A DNA stretch of 64,000 nucleotides from Entoloma clypeatum (lineage: Eukaryota; Basidiomycota; Agaricomycetes; Agaricales; Entolomataceae): positions 682,001-746,000 of the forward strand of contig OY751491.1 in assembly GCA_963565915.1 (NCBI GenBank), read 5' to 3'. This document shows, piece after piece, positions 11,352 to 23,322 of the stretch (positions are counted from its first letter, which is position 1; every line of letters begins with the position of its first letter). The notes beneath the pieces were generated by a model. That model did no database searches. It was not told where the DNA came from and was given only the letters and a program-made list of their open reading frames with translations. The translations under genes were made by a program, and so were the position numbers.

Positions 11352-11763
11352 GCCCCCGCATTCCTTTTGTCAATATTTCCATTTTTGCCCGTCTCAATGT
11401 CCGATGTCACCCTGTTTGGTCATATAGAACCGGTAGCCATCAGATCCCCTGACATTGTCCCCAAGTTATCATGCCCATCCATCTTTGTACTGTTAGTGTC
11501 TACATATTCACAGATGGACCAATGCAATGAGATTCTGTGGATAGCATGACACCTCAATCAAGGCTCAGCCCAAGAGGCCCTCCATGCATGTTGTCAGGGT
11601 CCATCACTGGTGTTGCCCCCCTGTCATGCTTGGGAGGGAAGGATGAAAGAATGTCTGTAAAGATTCAATCATTCCCTTCTATGTACAAAAGATCCAGCAG
11701 AGACATGTTTTTGTCTACCCTTTTTTGCAATACTACAGGCCTCCCCTCTGCCCCCGGAGGTTT
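11352..11763. other. Intergenic, convergent 3' ends
   Basis: Lies between the stop of the protease gene (+) and the stop of the basic protein gene (-). I see no ORF of substance, tandem repeat or transposon end. Confidence 0.4.
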
Positions 11764-13179
11764 CTACTTGCGGTGCTGTTTCCGTCTTGCGCTCAGATCA
11801 AAAGGATCAGCACCATTCTTGCTGTCCATCCTTTCCGCAGTCACTTCCTCTCCTTGAATCCTGGACTTCTTCCTGGGACGTGGGATATCTCCTGAGTGAT
11901 TGCTGTTGTCCTTCCGTTTCCGCCCCACTCCATCAGGTTGGCCTTTACCAGGCCCAGTGTCCGCTATCTCGTCCTGCTTCTTGACCTGTTCAACAATTTC
12001 TGCAACTACAATACCTTTCTGCTTTGCCTGTCTTCTGGTTTGCAGTGATTCTCTGACATCCGGCCTGTTCTTCTTGTTCGTGGGTTGGCCTATTGGGTGT
12101 TCTGTGAATGGCTTGTCTTGTCCTTCACTAATCTGGCCGTTGATGATACCAATACCCATAGCATTTTCCATCTCTTCAAGTCGTTGTCGGAGTCTTTTAA
12201 ATTCATTGAGAATTGGATTCTGGGCCTGTGATGTCCCACAGCTCTGATGATGTTTCATTTGCGGTGTGACGTCAATGGGTGACAGTATAGAACCATGACT
12301 GGACTCCCCATGTTTGGGCTGCGGCGGAGGATCCAAAGGACAAGCCGGCAATCCAACACCGGGCCCGACGGCGTGGAAATGCGGCCTCATATGTCCCTTC
12401 AGAAGGACCATCTCATCGGACAAGATCCCGATGCCCACATCCATGTGTGTTGGTTCATCCTCTTCTCCCTGCTCCATGTCACGTTTGCTGTGATTGTGCA
12501 CCTCAACAGCCCTCACCTCAGCCAGCCCCCCCTGCATCATAATCCCTCCAGTCCTTATGTCACCCATTGTAGACCTGCTTTTCTTCTTGTCCCTGTCCAT
12601 ATCATCTTCCCTGGTTCTGCTCATATCGGCAGCTGTTGTTCTTGGAATCCCCATCTCCTGCCCACTTTCTCCTTGCTTGCCCATGACCGGCCTCCCTTGC
12701 TTGCCCTTTTTTCTCTGCCCTTTTTTTTCTGACCTTTCGGCTGTGTCATCCCGAATATTCTGATCACCTGCAATTGCCTCAACATAGTTGGCCATGGCCT
12801 CTCTCCAGGTATGGTGGAATCAGAATGCTTGTCATCCCGCAATCTGCGACTCCCACCACAATTGCAGACAGCTGTCAAAAGGCTCAACTGTCATTCGACT
12901 TGGGCTGTTCATCAGCTTTGCCCAGGGTGGAGTGCATCCAGAGCCTGGATATCTGATGCCTTTTGCAATCGCTTTGTCCTGATGTCAGTGCTTCATTTCC
13001 AAAGGCCACTATAAGTCAATTGGGCTCTCACCATAATGTGCCTTCACGAAGCATCTGACAATCTGTTTCTTATCATCCAATTTCACCTGCAAACAGTCCG
13101 CTGGGATCTGAGGCTCTCTGTGAGCATCCCGGTCAAACACAATATCAGCCTTGTGTGTTGACAGTTTACCACCCCGCAT
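11764..13179 (-). pseudogene. Decayed basic, coiled-coil-like transposon cargo protein
   Basis: One frame runs 472 codons from an ATG at 13179 to the stop at 11764. It is interrupted by one TAG (DL*WPLEM) and three TGA (MKH*HQDK, IAG*QAF*FHHTW), each one C-to-T step from CAG or CGA, all before MANYVEAIAG at 12795. The open part is Lys/Arg/Asp-rich with a heptad-like stretch (EFKRLRQRLEEMENAMGI) and basic patches (GRKRKD, RPRKKSR) that look like nuclear targeting signals. No family recognised. It may continue upstream, but the chromovirus LTR at 13181 cuts it. The convergent layout with the C48 gene suggests one transposon cargo unit. Confidence 0.5.
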
Positions 13180-13180
13180 C

Positions 13181-13582
13181 TGTTACGGACTCTATGGTAT
13201 GAGGACCATGTCATATCTTTTACTTATCGGCCCGACTCGGTGCCCTCTTACGAACTTACTATGTCTAATGTCTACTTTTGCAACCTTCGATTTCCCGTCT
13301 GACTCATTACATTACTTCATCATACCCTTTAGTATACTTCGCTCCCGTGCTGACTTGCTTTCCGCAGTCAGCTTACTCACTGTACATAGCCTTCCGCAGT
13401 CGCCTTACTCATGCGCACTGCCTTCCGCAGTACTGACTCATCCGCTACCGCCTATAGTCAGTACCTATATAAACCTCTTGTACTGTAGTAGATTCCTTAG
13501 ATTTAGCAATCACTTTGCTCTTCGCCTTTCCACTTTCCTGCATACTCTGCCCGAACCTTGGAACAGTTTGTTAAGCATAACA
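13181..13582 (+). repeat. Chromovirus 5' LTR, copy E (5' type)
   Basis: 402 bp, TGTTACGGACTC to TAAGCATAACA. TATATAA is at 13466-13472 and the predicted mRNA start AGATTTAGCAA at 13499-13509. It has the 5'-type U3 (CTGACTTGCTTTCC), so the second TGACTCA motif is missing. It lands 1 bp upstream of the ATG of the cargo pseudogene. Confidence 0.9.
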
Positions 13583-13583
13583 A

Positions 13584-13595
13584 GTTGCTAAATCT
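13584..13595 (+). promoter_or_regulatory. Self-priming primer-binding site, copy E
   Basis: GTTGCTAAATCT begins 1 bp after the LTR. Eleven of its bases are complementary to AGATTTAGCAA at 13499-13509, which lies 33 nt downstream of the TATA box start. This is the Tf1/sushi geometry, in which the mRNA 5' end folds back to prime reverse transcription. No tRNA-like TGG site is present. Confidence 0.6.
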
Positions 13596-13642
13596 CGTTA
13601 GGTTCGCCCAGAGCGAAGAGAGCAACTACCAGACAAGTCAAG

Positions 13643-14940
13643 ATGTCACGCTTCTTTGAAGACTTTACCAGTAACCCATTCAGCACGCCAGAAGCCCGAC
13701 AGGAGGAGCTAAGTCCTCAAGACAGTATCGATTTTACACTCATCCAGCAGTATATCAAATCGGAGATCTGTCGCATCCTACAGCAGGTGCTTGATGAAGA
13801 ACTAGACAACGACGAGCATCGCCCCCACGGCAAGATAGCGGAAAGCATCCATCTTGCTCGGCAACACCAGATCGCGCATTACAACGCCCGACAGAACGAA
13901 CTCGAAAGCTTTCACGTTCAAGAAGGACCTCAGACAGGTCGGATCACAGAGATCAGAGAGTTTATCGGTGTCCAGACAACCGTTATCAGAAGATTGATTA
14001 GGACGCTCACATCGAGACGTCCCAGAGCCACATCATCACGTCTTACTCAAAGCAGCAGATCTACGCCCACTTCACCACCGAAGAACAACAGACCGAGTAC
14101 AACTGCTGGGCACGAAACGAGAGACTTGACCCCTTCTCGAGACCAACAGACGCGCAGGAACAGAGATTCCTTAGAGATCTACAGAGGAAATACTCTGAAC
14201 ATTTTGCCACCGATTCCGCCGACGAGTCCCCTGACGAATTTACTTTTGACTCCACGCAGTCAGATATCGAACAGACACCTAGAACAGGGACTCATTTTCA
14301 ATCCTTACCTGTATCCCGAACCCCATCTTCATCCCAACAACCCGACCCCTCTTCTCCTCCGCAGACTCTAGACATGGCAGAAGCCCCGGCTGTACAAACA
14401 ATGGATACATCCAAGATCATCAAGGATCCTGGGATGTTCAAGGACAGATACACCTTTGATGAGTGGTGGAAAGCCACCAAACTATACATCAGGTTCCAAA
14501 AGAGCCTCACAGACAATCAGAAGATTCTTGTGGTGCTATCCCGCATGATGGAAGGGTCCGGCAGACACTGGGCCAGTAACAAGTTAGACGCTCTTACCGC
14601 TGACAACAAGAACATCACCTGGCTAGGTTTTTCCGATGATATCACCACACGATTCTCCATCGCCAACAAGTCGGTCACTGCCAAAGCGAGACTCGAAGTC
14701 CTGAAACAAGAGAAACGCACTGTTGATGAATTCTTGGATGAATTTGAAGAACTCTTGGGACTGTCAAACCTTGGCAAAGAAACTGGGAAATACATCCTAG
14801 AGAAAAATGTCAACCGCAGAATCTCTGAACAAGTGGCTAGCAATGGCAAGACATACACTGGCAAGACATACACCGATTATGCAAAAGGGTTAGGAAGGTG
14901 TCTGAGGAAGATGCCGAGAATGATGAAACCACAATCTTAG
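13643..14940 (+). pseudogene. Chromovirus gag region, copy E
   Basis: ATG at 13643 (MSRFFEDFTSNPFS) gives 242 codons ending at 14371. A second frame opens at 14374 (MAEAPAVQTMDTSK) and carries the capsid core (FDEWWKATKLYIRF, FLDEFEELLGLSNLGKE). From about 14015 the second frame is already open and reads better than the first (HIETSQSHIITSYSKQQ), so gag is probably one protein with a frame change near 14005, shared with copy C. A deletion at 14884 joins YAK to GLGR and removes about 278 bp that in copy C encode both CCHC zinc knuckles. This Gag could not package RNA normally. Confidence 0.8.
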
Positions 14941-15019
14941 AAACCAAAGAGAAGGATTTTCCCGAAGGGTCCGATTAAACGACGCTAAGTCGCGACCCTT
15001 ATCTATTAAATGGACTTGC

Positions 15020-17297
15020 TTGCCTTGTATGACTGCAGACAATAGAACCTATGTCATCCCTGCCAAGCGAGCCGCTGCGTCGACTAAGATTGTGAAGGGA
15101 GATAAACCTCTGAAAAGACGAGAAATCAGGCTGTTAGCTCAGCTCAGGACACGACGAGGACCAAAGGTTATCCGACCTGAGGTTGACAGCGGATGTGAAC
15201 GCACATGCATCCATCCCAGAATAGTACGCGAACAGAACCTCCCCACGCGAGGAATACCGCCCATAGCAATTCTAAATGCAGATGGATCGCCAAATCGACA
15301 ACAGAAAGCGAGCCAACTTGCTGAAGTCAAACTGGATTTGGGAGCACATCAGGAAACCATGGAAGCAATGGTACTGGACATTGGGAGAACGGACATGCTC
15401 TTGAGACATGACTGGTTGGTACACCACAATCCCACAATCAATTGGACAACCGGCGTGGTAACATTTAACCGGTGCCCAACAACATGTTGAACCAAACACT
15501 CAGATTTCAGGATTAACCTTAATGGTCGCAAACACCGGGTTCGCATGGTTGAGGTGCGCGACAAAGATGCACCCAAAAAGTCGCATCAGAAATGGAAGCC
15601 TGGAGACCCTATTTTGGAAGCCGTCACTCCCACACCACCTCCCACAACCAAACGACCCTCATATGTTGAACGATTTGCTCACCTCTTCGAAAAAGAGAAC
15701 TTTGACAAGATCCCAAAGAAGAGGGAATGGGACCATGGTATTGAACTTACACCGGACGCACCAAAGGAACTAGGGGGAAGTACATATCCTATGATGCAAA
15801 AGGAACAAGAGGAATTGGACACATTCATTGATGAGGGTCTAGCAACAGGAAAGATCTGCCCGTCCAAATCCCCTTATGCCTCCCCTTGCTTCTTCATCAA
15901 CAAGAAGGATGGCTCCAAACAATTGGTACAAGATTACCGCATGGTCAATAAATTCACGGTCAAAGACAAGTTCCCACTCCCATGAATATCCGATCTCTTG
16001 GACGTACTGAAAGATGCGGTCTACTTCAATAAAATGGACATCATGTGGGGCTATAACAACGTCTGGATTAAGGAGGGCAATGAATGGAAAGCTGCCTTCC
16101 TCACCAGTTGAGGATTGTTCGAACCATTGGTCATGTTTTTCGGTCTTTGCAACTCCCTGGGAACATTCTCTCGAATGATGGCTAGTCTATTCCGGGACCA
16201 GATCCGCTGACGTATCTGTGTGATCTACATGGATGACATCGGTAAAACCAAGGAAGAACTCGCGCAAAACACCAAAGAAATCCTACAGATCCTATCGGAC
16301 AATGATTTGCTCCTAAAGGAAAAGAAGTGTTTATGGGAAGTAACGAAATGTCCTATATTGGGATATGTGGTTGGTGAGGGACGTGTTGAGATGGAAACTG
16401 AGAAGGTGGATACAATTCGAAACTGGTGAGCACCCACATCAAAAAAGGAAGTTCAGAAGTTCCTTGGATTTGCTAACTTCTATCGACCTTTCATTGAAGG
16501 GTACTCAAATATCGCGAAACCTCTCACCACGCTCACAGGCGGTACAGCATTTACTTGGGGACCAACAGAGCAGCAAGCTTTTGAAGGTCTCATACGGGCA
16601 ATTACATCGGCACCAGTCTTGGCATTACCGAAACCAGAGGGACAGTTCAGGGTTGAAACCGATGCATTGGGCTATGCAATTGGAGCAGTACTCTCTCAGA
16701 AGCAAGACGACAAATGGCACCCCATTGCGTTCTTGTCGCGGACCATGTCCACGGCCGAACAGAATTACGAGATATATGACAAAGAACTCCTGGCAGTCTT
16801 GGAAGCATTGAAAGATTGGAGACACTATCTGCTTGAAGCCAGGGAACATTTCGAGATCTTGACCGATCACAAGAACCTGGAATATTTCCGTCGTCCTCAG
16901 GACCTAAATCAACGACAGCGACACTGGAAAATGAAGTTACAAGACTATGACTTCGAATTACGGCATGTACCTGGCAAGACCAATGCAAAAGCGGACATCC
17001 TGTCACGCTTACCCTGGTATGAAGCAGAACTCGAACCACAGGACAGTGACCAGATGCTCAAGGAGGGACTATTCTTGAAACGGTTGGAATCAGAAGATGT
17101 GGTACAGATGGAGATGTTCACGGAGGAACAATTCTTTGAAGGGGGTGAAACATCTGATTCCATCAAAATTGGAAACGTCACAACCATTGAAAATCCGTGG
17201 ATCGCACACATCAAGGGTTCAAACCGCATGGAGACAGAAGTAGCGCAGGGCCTAAAAAAGAATCCTCATTGGTATCAGCAAGAGAATGGGATCACCT
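15020..17297 (+). pseudogene. Chromovirus pol: protease, RT, RNase H, start of integrase (copy E)
   Basis: Retropepsin-like part has VDSGCERTCIHP and ILNADG. RT: ICPSKSPYASPCFFINKKDG, then YMDD near 16225. RNase [36 protein letters not shown]. Five in-frame TGA (15487, 15983, 16108, 16208, 16427), most at positions where a sister copy has CGA, kill the frame. The element stops at 17297 inside NGIT, before the integrase zinc site, and continues directly into a T-element array. It is therefore dead and truncated, but its CpG sites are largely kept, so it is fairly young. Confidence 0.85.
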
Positions 17298-17299
17298 CA

Positions 17300-18310
17300 T
17301 GAAAGGGGGCTGTTGGACACGTGTCGTGGCAGGTGTGCAGTGCTGTATGGCACAAAGGGATGCCGCTGCATGTGAAGGAAGGGTGTTGGGTGTGAGTCAA
17401 TGGCGTTGGGCACAAGGGGTGGCCGGTGCAGCCGTTGGACAAGCAAGGTGGGTGTTGGGTGTTAGAGGGGCCATGGGGCACTAGTCGGGGCAGTTGGGCA
17501 CGAGGGGCAGCCGTAGGGGACAAGAGGGGGCAGTTGGGCACGTGAGGGGGCCATTGGGCATGAAAGGCGGCCGTTGGGCTTGTGTTGACAACATTGAGGG
17601 TGAAGGGACACCATTGGGCGTGAATGGCAGCTGTAGGGCATGAGTCAGGACCGTTGGGTGCAAAGGGATGCTATTGGGCATGAAAGGTGGCCATTGGTCA
17701 TGAGAGAGGGCCATTGGGCACACGAATGGGCCGTTGGGCATGAGTGGTGGCTGGGTGTAGTCATGGTGGGGGATGAAAAAAGGATGGGAAGGTTTGGTTG
17801 GCAGTTATGGTTCGACTTTTGGCAATTGCCAAGCATGCTTGGCAGTCAATGCTGAGCGATGCACATCATTGAAAATTGTGCTCTCAATGCCCAAACTGTG
17901 GCACCACAAGTCCCAAAACTAATTCTTACCTTGAGTAGAGATGTTCAGCAACTCATAATAAATGTATATACAGTTAGATACATGAGCTATGTGTGGTAGA
18001 AAGTCTGTACTTCAAAATGATACATCCAAACACACTGTAAATCATGATCAACAGGACATTTATGGGTTTCCTCAAATACAAAAACCAATGTTTTCTTACT
18101 TCCTCCTTTCCACAAACACTTTACTCTACATGTACTGTACATATACTATTGAAACAGTGTATGTAAACCTATTCAGACCCTTCAAATGAAATTCAAGGAC
18201 TTGATAAGGTGAATATGAGCAAAATAGGTCAAAAAATTGACCAAAATTTTTTATTTCAGCTTTGGATTCTCCTCATTCAGGGGATCTGAGCACACACACA
18301 CAGCCTTTTG
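17300..18310 (-). mobile_element. T2: partial foldback-like T element
   Basis: 17300-17755 is an array of units like GGCCATTGGGCATGAAAGGC. 17756-18310 is the T core, matching the reverse complement of 33415-32890 (GGCAATTGCCAAG / AGCAATTGCTGAG, TGCTGAGC, CATCATTGAAAAT) and the S core at 30130-30450. The second array is missing: homology ends near 18300 at an ACACACACA run. No coding capacity seen. Confidence 0.7.
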
Positions 18311-18375
18311 TCTTTTTTTTTTTAGTTGTGCCTATTTGGGAAGTGGGAAAGTGGTGATGTAGAGTGAGTGTGATC

Positions 18376-18475
18376 ATATAATAGCCTTGTGGCTTAGTTG
18401 GTTAAATTGTTAGTATAATGTTCTAAAACTATAGAGATTGATGGTTCAAGTCTTCTGAGTGGCAGAAATTTTGCA
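18376..18475 (+). repeat. tRNA-derived SINE-like or tRNA-relic sequence
   Basis: TGGCTTAGTTGG at 18390-18401 fits the Pol III A box, and GGTTCAAGTCT at 18443-18453 fits the B box, 42 bp apart. The flanks do not pair into an acceptor stem and no anticodon arm folds cleanly, so it is not a working tRNA. It may be the head of a SINE. A T-run lies upstream at 18310-18330. Confidence 0.35.
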
Positions 18476-18499
18476 CCTTACTAATTCGCAACATTGATT

Positions 18500-18703
18500 T
18501 CTCATCCTCAGATCGTTCTGTGGAAAAGACTGGTTTAAACCCATTCGAACCGGTCTTTGGCCGGTCTTTCAAATTCTGAAGTTTGAAGTCAACCGAGGAC
18601 TGGCAAGGTCCGAAACCTTAAAAACCGAGACCGGCGGTCCAGTCTTTCACCGGTTTGGTTTGATCTGGTCTCAGCCTAATTCATGAAAAAGTAAACTGGA
18701 CCT
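18500..18703. repeat. Dispersed ACCGGTC-rich repeat
   Basis: Several interleaved copies of GACCGGTCTTTCA-like words. A related stretch occurs at 54415-54530 (GAAAGACCGGTCCAGTC). The palindromic words suggest a small non-autonomous element, but I find no clear ends. Confidence 0.35.
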
Positions 18704-18759
18704 TTGAACGCTAGTCCAAATGATGCTAAGTCCGCGTTACAAATCATCTGCCAATTAAT

Positions 18760-19176
18760 TCATTCCTGGAAGTTTTCTGCCATGCCCATTTGGCTATTGC
18801 TATCCATAGGCAGTGGAGATTGTAGAACTGTGCTTCCACAACCTACAGTTACCTTCTTTATGTGGTCAGATTTTTGTGACCCTTGGATTTGCTCTCCTTC
18901 AAATCCAAAGAATGTTTGAAGTGGCACCTGAGCTAAACGCCTCACTGCGCTATTTCGTTGCATGAATTCGTGGTCCATTTCATCTGACCGCTTCACTGCA
19001 AATAGATTCTTTATGGCCCCTTGAATGTTGGGATCATCATCCTGGTTCACTGGGCTTCCAGCTTCATGATTGGGATCTGTTTTGATCTAGATGTCCTAAC
19101 TTGGGGCCATCTCCAGGACTGTGTTTGCCCTCCCAGCGTGCATGGCCCACATCTTCTGGCCTTATCCCCAATGTGG
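18760..19176 (-). pseudogene. Unrecognised ORF remnant
   Basis: A 96-codon frame (19050-18760) preceded in frame by decayed coding-like sequence with two stops (MWAMHAGRANTVLEMAPS). Words such as DDPNIQGAIKNLFAVKR and RRLAQVPLQTFFGFEG look like protein, not repeat translation. No family recognised. It may be another piece of DNA-transposon cargo. It is cut by the S1 element at 19177. Confidence 0.3.
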
Positions 19177-22010
19177 CACATACTCAACCTACATTGTATT
19201 GTAATTTACAGTCCAGCGAAGACATACAGTGTATGGTAAATTATGGATGCAGCGAATTTGCTATAGCACCAGCGAATTTACCACGGCGAACAGCGAAATA
19301 ATAATGTCACTGGCAAAGAAAAAACGTTGCTGGTGACAACATACAACAGATCGGCAAATAATTCACCGGCAAAAAACTGGGGAAGGACCGGCAACATGGC
19401 AACAGGCCATCGGCGAATGGATGGGCCACCGGCAAAACCAAGTTTTGAGTGCCAGCGACACTGCAAATTAAAAAAATGATGCTAATGACAGATTGGCATA
19501 TCATTGACTGGCGAAAGTTTAATCCATGCTGATGTAATGGTTTTTTACCATTTTTGATGCTTATGACCAGTTTGTGCTGCTCATGCCTGATTGAATAAAA
19601 ATCCATGTATATATTCTGAGCTTTTCAGCATGTGTGCTCCTCATTGCACAGTCAGTAATGGGTGGATGTGTGGGTTCAATGTTGCATGATGCGTGACACA
19701 CACACATCACACATGTCAAATACATGTAAACAAATCTCCAAAAATATCGCACATCCTCCTCATTATCTTTACACAGGAACAAGTAAACTTTTCTACTATA
19801 TCAGTTAGGTAGGGGAGCATGTTGTATCATCAAGTATGTATTTATTTTATCAAATTTTGCCACGGATTCCAAGTTATAGAGGTCCCATGGTCTGAACCAA
19901 ATAATAGTAAACAATGCACCAAAGACATCGTGCAGGCATGCACGGTGCCTTCCTCATGATTTAATAATAGTTTGAAGCAATAGGACTCATGACTGCATAT
20001 GTATTCACCTTGTGACACACTTTGTATAATTTTTAGAAGTCCAGATATCATAGAAATAATCAAATGTGCAGATTTGAGGAAAAGTGTCATATCTCACTAA
20101 GGAATGAACCAAATTTGAAAAATGACGGTGTTCTGAGATCCCCTGAATGTGGAGAATCCAAAGGTGAAATAAAAGATTTTGGTCAAATTTTCGACCTATT
20201 TTGCTCATATTCACCTTATCAAGTCCTTGAACTTTAGTTGAATGGTCTGAGGAGGTTTACATACAATGTTTCAATGGTATACAAACAGTACATGTAGACT
20301 AAAGTGGTTGTGGAAAGGGGAAAGGAGGAAAACATTGGTTTTGGTGTTTGGAGTAACCCATGATGCACTGTTGCATCATGATTTTGCCTGTGTTTTGATC
20401 TCTCATTTCAGAATACAGATTCTCTATCATACATAGCTTGAGTATCCAACTGTATATATACTTTTCATGAGTTCATAGGCATCTATCCATTAGTTAACAA
20501 GCATATTTGTGGCCCATCAAGTGGAAAATGTAGAAAACATGATTTCGTTCCCAACACTGTCATTGTTATGCACGTGGGATTCTGAGACATATTTTGGACA
20601 AAGTCTTATCTCCAGTCTTCCACATGGCATGGATTCTCTTGGAACTTTTTGTATCAAGTAGATGTACATCTGATACACCCTATACAACCATCTATAGATT
20701 TATTGACCATGCAATAATAATGCCAGATGATAAATACATAGACATTTTTGATGTGCAAGTTGTCTGATACTTTTTAACACCTATCTATACATCACACCAT
20801 TTACTATTGATGCGTTGAGACCTACTCACACTAGAGAATAGCCATACACAGGTGCCCAGATTGCACTGCAGGCATAAAATGATGATCTGTGCCAAAGATG
20901 AGGACATACATTTCAGCTTTTTTCACCATGTTCTACCTCTACATGGTATCTGCATATCTTTATTCATATCCTCACATAATCGGGAATGAACCTCCAGATG
21001 GTTCTGTGGTGGGAAGAGACTTTCTATGGTGTATTAGAACAAATATACTGGTAAGCTTCACTTTCAACTGTGTCTAGAGCTTTGCTGGCACTGCACACAT
21101 GCCCTAGATAACCATTGAGATGGTGACTCATTGACCAGCAAAAGAACATTGTCGCCACAGCCAGTTTTTTGCTGTGGTGTCTTTCACCAGTGAAATATTC
21201 GCTGAATTGTCATTAGCATTGTTTTCTATTATTTGGTTCAGACCATAGGACCTCTATAACTTTAAATCTGTGGCTAATTTTCTTAAAATAAATACATACT
21301 TGATGATACAACATGCTCCCCTACTCATCTGATATAGTAGCAAACATTACTTGTTCCTGTGTAGATATAATGAGGAGATGTGCAATATCTTTCAACATTT
21401 GTTTGCATGTATTTGACATGGTTGATGGGTGTGTGTTGCACATCATCCAACATTTGCCAGTTTTTCACTGGTTTTTTGCCATGGTGTCTGTCACTGGTGA
21501 ATTATTCACCGATCTGTCATTAGCATCGTTCTTTGTATATGGAGTGTGGCTGACACTCAAGGCTTGCTTTCGCCAATGGGTCATCAATTCGCCGATGGCC
21601 TGTTGCTGTGTCACCAGTCTTTCGCCGGTTTTTTGCTGTGGTGTCTTTCGCTGGTGAATTATTGCTGATCTGTCGTTAGCATTGTTCTTTGTATATGGAG
21701 TGTTGCCGGCACTCAAGGCTCGCTTTTGCCGATGGGTCATCAATTCGCCGATGGCCTGTCGCTGTGTTGCCGGTTTGTTGCTGGTCCTTTGCCAGTTTTT
21801 CGCCATGGTGTCTTTTGCCAGTGAATTATTTGCTGATCTGTTGTATGTTGTTGCTGGCAACATTTTTTCCTCGCCGGTGACATTATTATTTCGCTGTTCG
21901 CCGTGGTAAATTCACTGGTGTTGTAGCAAATTTGCTGCTTCCATAATTTACCATACACTGTATGCCTTCGCTGGACTGTAAATTACAATACAGTGTAGGT
22001 TGACTACCTG
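19177..22010 (+). mobile_element. S1: foldback-like S element
   Basis: The ends are inverted repeats: TCAACCTACATTGTATTG from 19184 and its complement ending 22003, followed inward by CAGCGAA[AG]GCATACAGTG. Inside each end is a 250-450 bp array (19225-19480 and, inverted, 21465-21950) of CCGGCGAA-like words. The core, about 19480-21460, contains the ~800 bp segment shared with T elements (for example 19898-19980 with 32655-32735). No convincing ORF. It differs from S2 by a 156-bp extra segment near 21560-21720, itself a duplication of array sequence. Confidence 0.75.
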
Positions 22011-22796
22011 AAACTTTGTGTAAGTCTTCATAGAAACATTCCAATATGGTACGACAGCAATTCATGAATAACAGATTGGAAAAATTTGATTGAGTTTAAG
22101 TGCTATGACAGGACAATGTACAATCCATATCAATGTGCTACTCATGCCCCCCAGTGCATCGTCCCTCACACACTTATCTCTGCCAGCGCATGTCCCACTG
22201 TTCCTTGTGTGTCCCATGTAATGTCTCGTGTCTGCCTTGCCGTTTCTCGCATCTGCCACCATTCTCATTGTGTGTCCTGCCCCTCCTGCATCTGCTGGTG
22301 TGTGTCCTGCCCCTCTGTGTGTCCTGCCCCTCTCGCATCTGCTGGTGCATGTCACGCCATTTCTCACATGCCCTGCCCCATTTGCCATGTGTCCTGCCGC
22401 TCTCGCGTGTTTCATCAGTGGTCTGACGTGAGATGAATGGCGGGGGGGCGAGAGGGACAGGGGAGCGAGTGGAGGGAGAAGGACATGGCAAGGCTTGGTG
22501 TGCTTGGCAGGTTCCAGGCCCAGGATGATGAAACATCGGAACTTGCCAATCTCGGCAACGGCCGACAGTTGAACAATATCTGAAGTCCCATCATCATGTA
22601 CTTCTTGCCTTCCCCCACCACCTTCCTCTTCCTCCTCCGTCCCTCTGCTCCCCTGTTCACACAAGGGCCACGGTGCCCTGTATAGGTAAGCACCCCTCCC
22701 ATTCATGCCCCGTCAGACCACTGACAAAACACGTGAGAGTGGCAGGACATGCGGCGAACAGGACGGGACATGTGAGAAACGGCACACCACGCACCA
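22011..22796. repeat. Inner part of left arm of the inverted duplication, with minisatellite
   Basis: Reverse complement of 27944-28729. It contains a short tandem repeat (22250-22350) of TGTCCTGCCCCTC...GCATCTGCTGGTG type. The open frames here (for example 22062-22706, minus) recur exactly in the other arm because the DNA is duplicated. Their composition is repetitive and I do not call them genes. Confidence 0.6.
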
Positions 22797-23105
22797 GCAG
22801 ATGGAAGTAAGCACCCCACCATTCACATCACCCCAGACCACTGACAAAATACGCAAGAATGGCGGGCCATGCACGAGAGACAACCACACACAAAAATGAC
22901 GGAACACAATGGTGCAAGGCGGAGTGGTGGACACTGTGCAGGCACAAGGAGTGCAAGGGATGAGGTATGACAGCCAGGCAAGGGAGAGATATGTCATACC
23001 ATAATATTGTTGCATTGTCTGTTGTAATAGCATGGAAAAATATACATTGTTTTTTCTCAAACACATTATTGTTGATAAAATGGAATGCTCTATAATTGTA
23101 AGTTG
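22797..23105. other. Unassigned spacer
   Basis: Includes a second, diverged copy of the block at 22716-22760 (ACCACTGACAAAA[CT]ACG...). Otherwise AT-rich with no ORF or element end that I recognise. Confidence 0.3.
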
Positions 23106-23322
23106 TAACAGAGTTTGGAGGCCTATGAAGGTGTACAGAATCTATGGAGGCCTGAAAGAATGGAGTGAAAGCGTGAAGAGCTGCAAAAAATGGTAGTGAA
23201 GCTACACAGAGCTTTTGCAGAGCTGCATATAGCATATACCTTGTCTTTGGAACATCAGCCCTGCAAGAATCTGCATAGACCTGCACAGGGCTGCATAGCC
23301 CACCCAGGGTTTGCTGATGGGC
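23106..23322 (+). mobile_element. Half of a MITE abutting chromovirus copy F
   Basis: Ends CACCCAGGGTTTGCTGATG (23303-23321), the same terminal repeat as the complete MITE at 62275-62402. The matching opposite end is at 31587-31597 next to fragment I. The interior has AGCTGCA[CT]A words. Confidence 0.55.

Noticed and set aside
18376..18475. Functional tRNA gene
   Set aside because: A and B boxes are present, but acceptor and anticodon stems do not form.
22062..22706. 214-codon frame conserved in both arms (with 28076-28678)
   Set aside because: Its conservation is explained by the recent inverted duplication. The sequence contains a short tandem repeat and is open on both strands.
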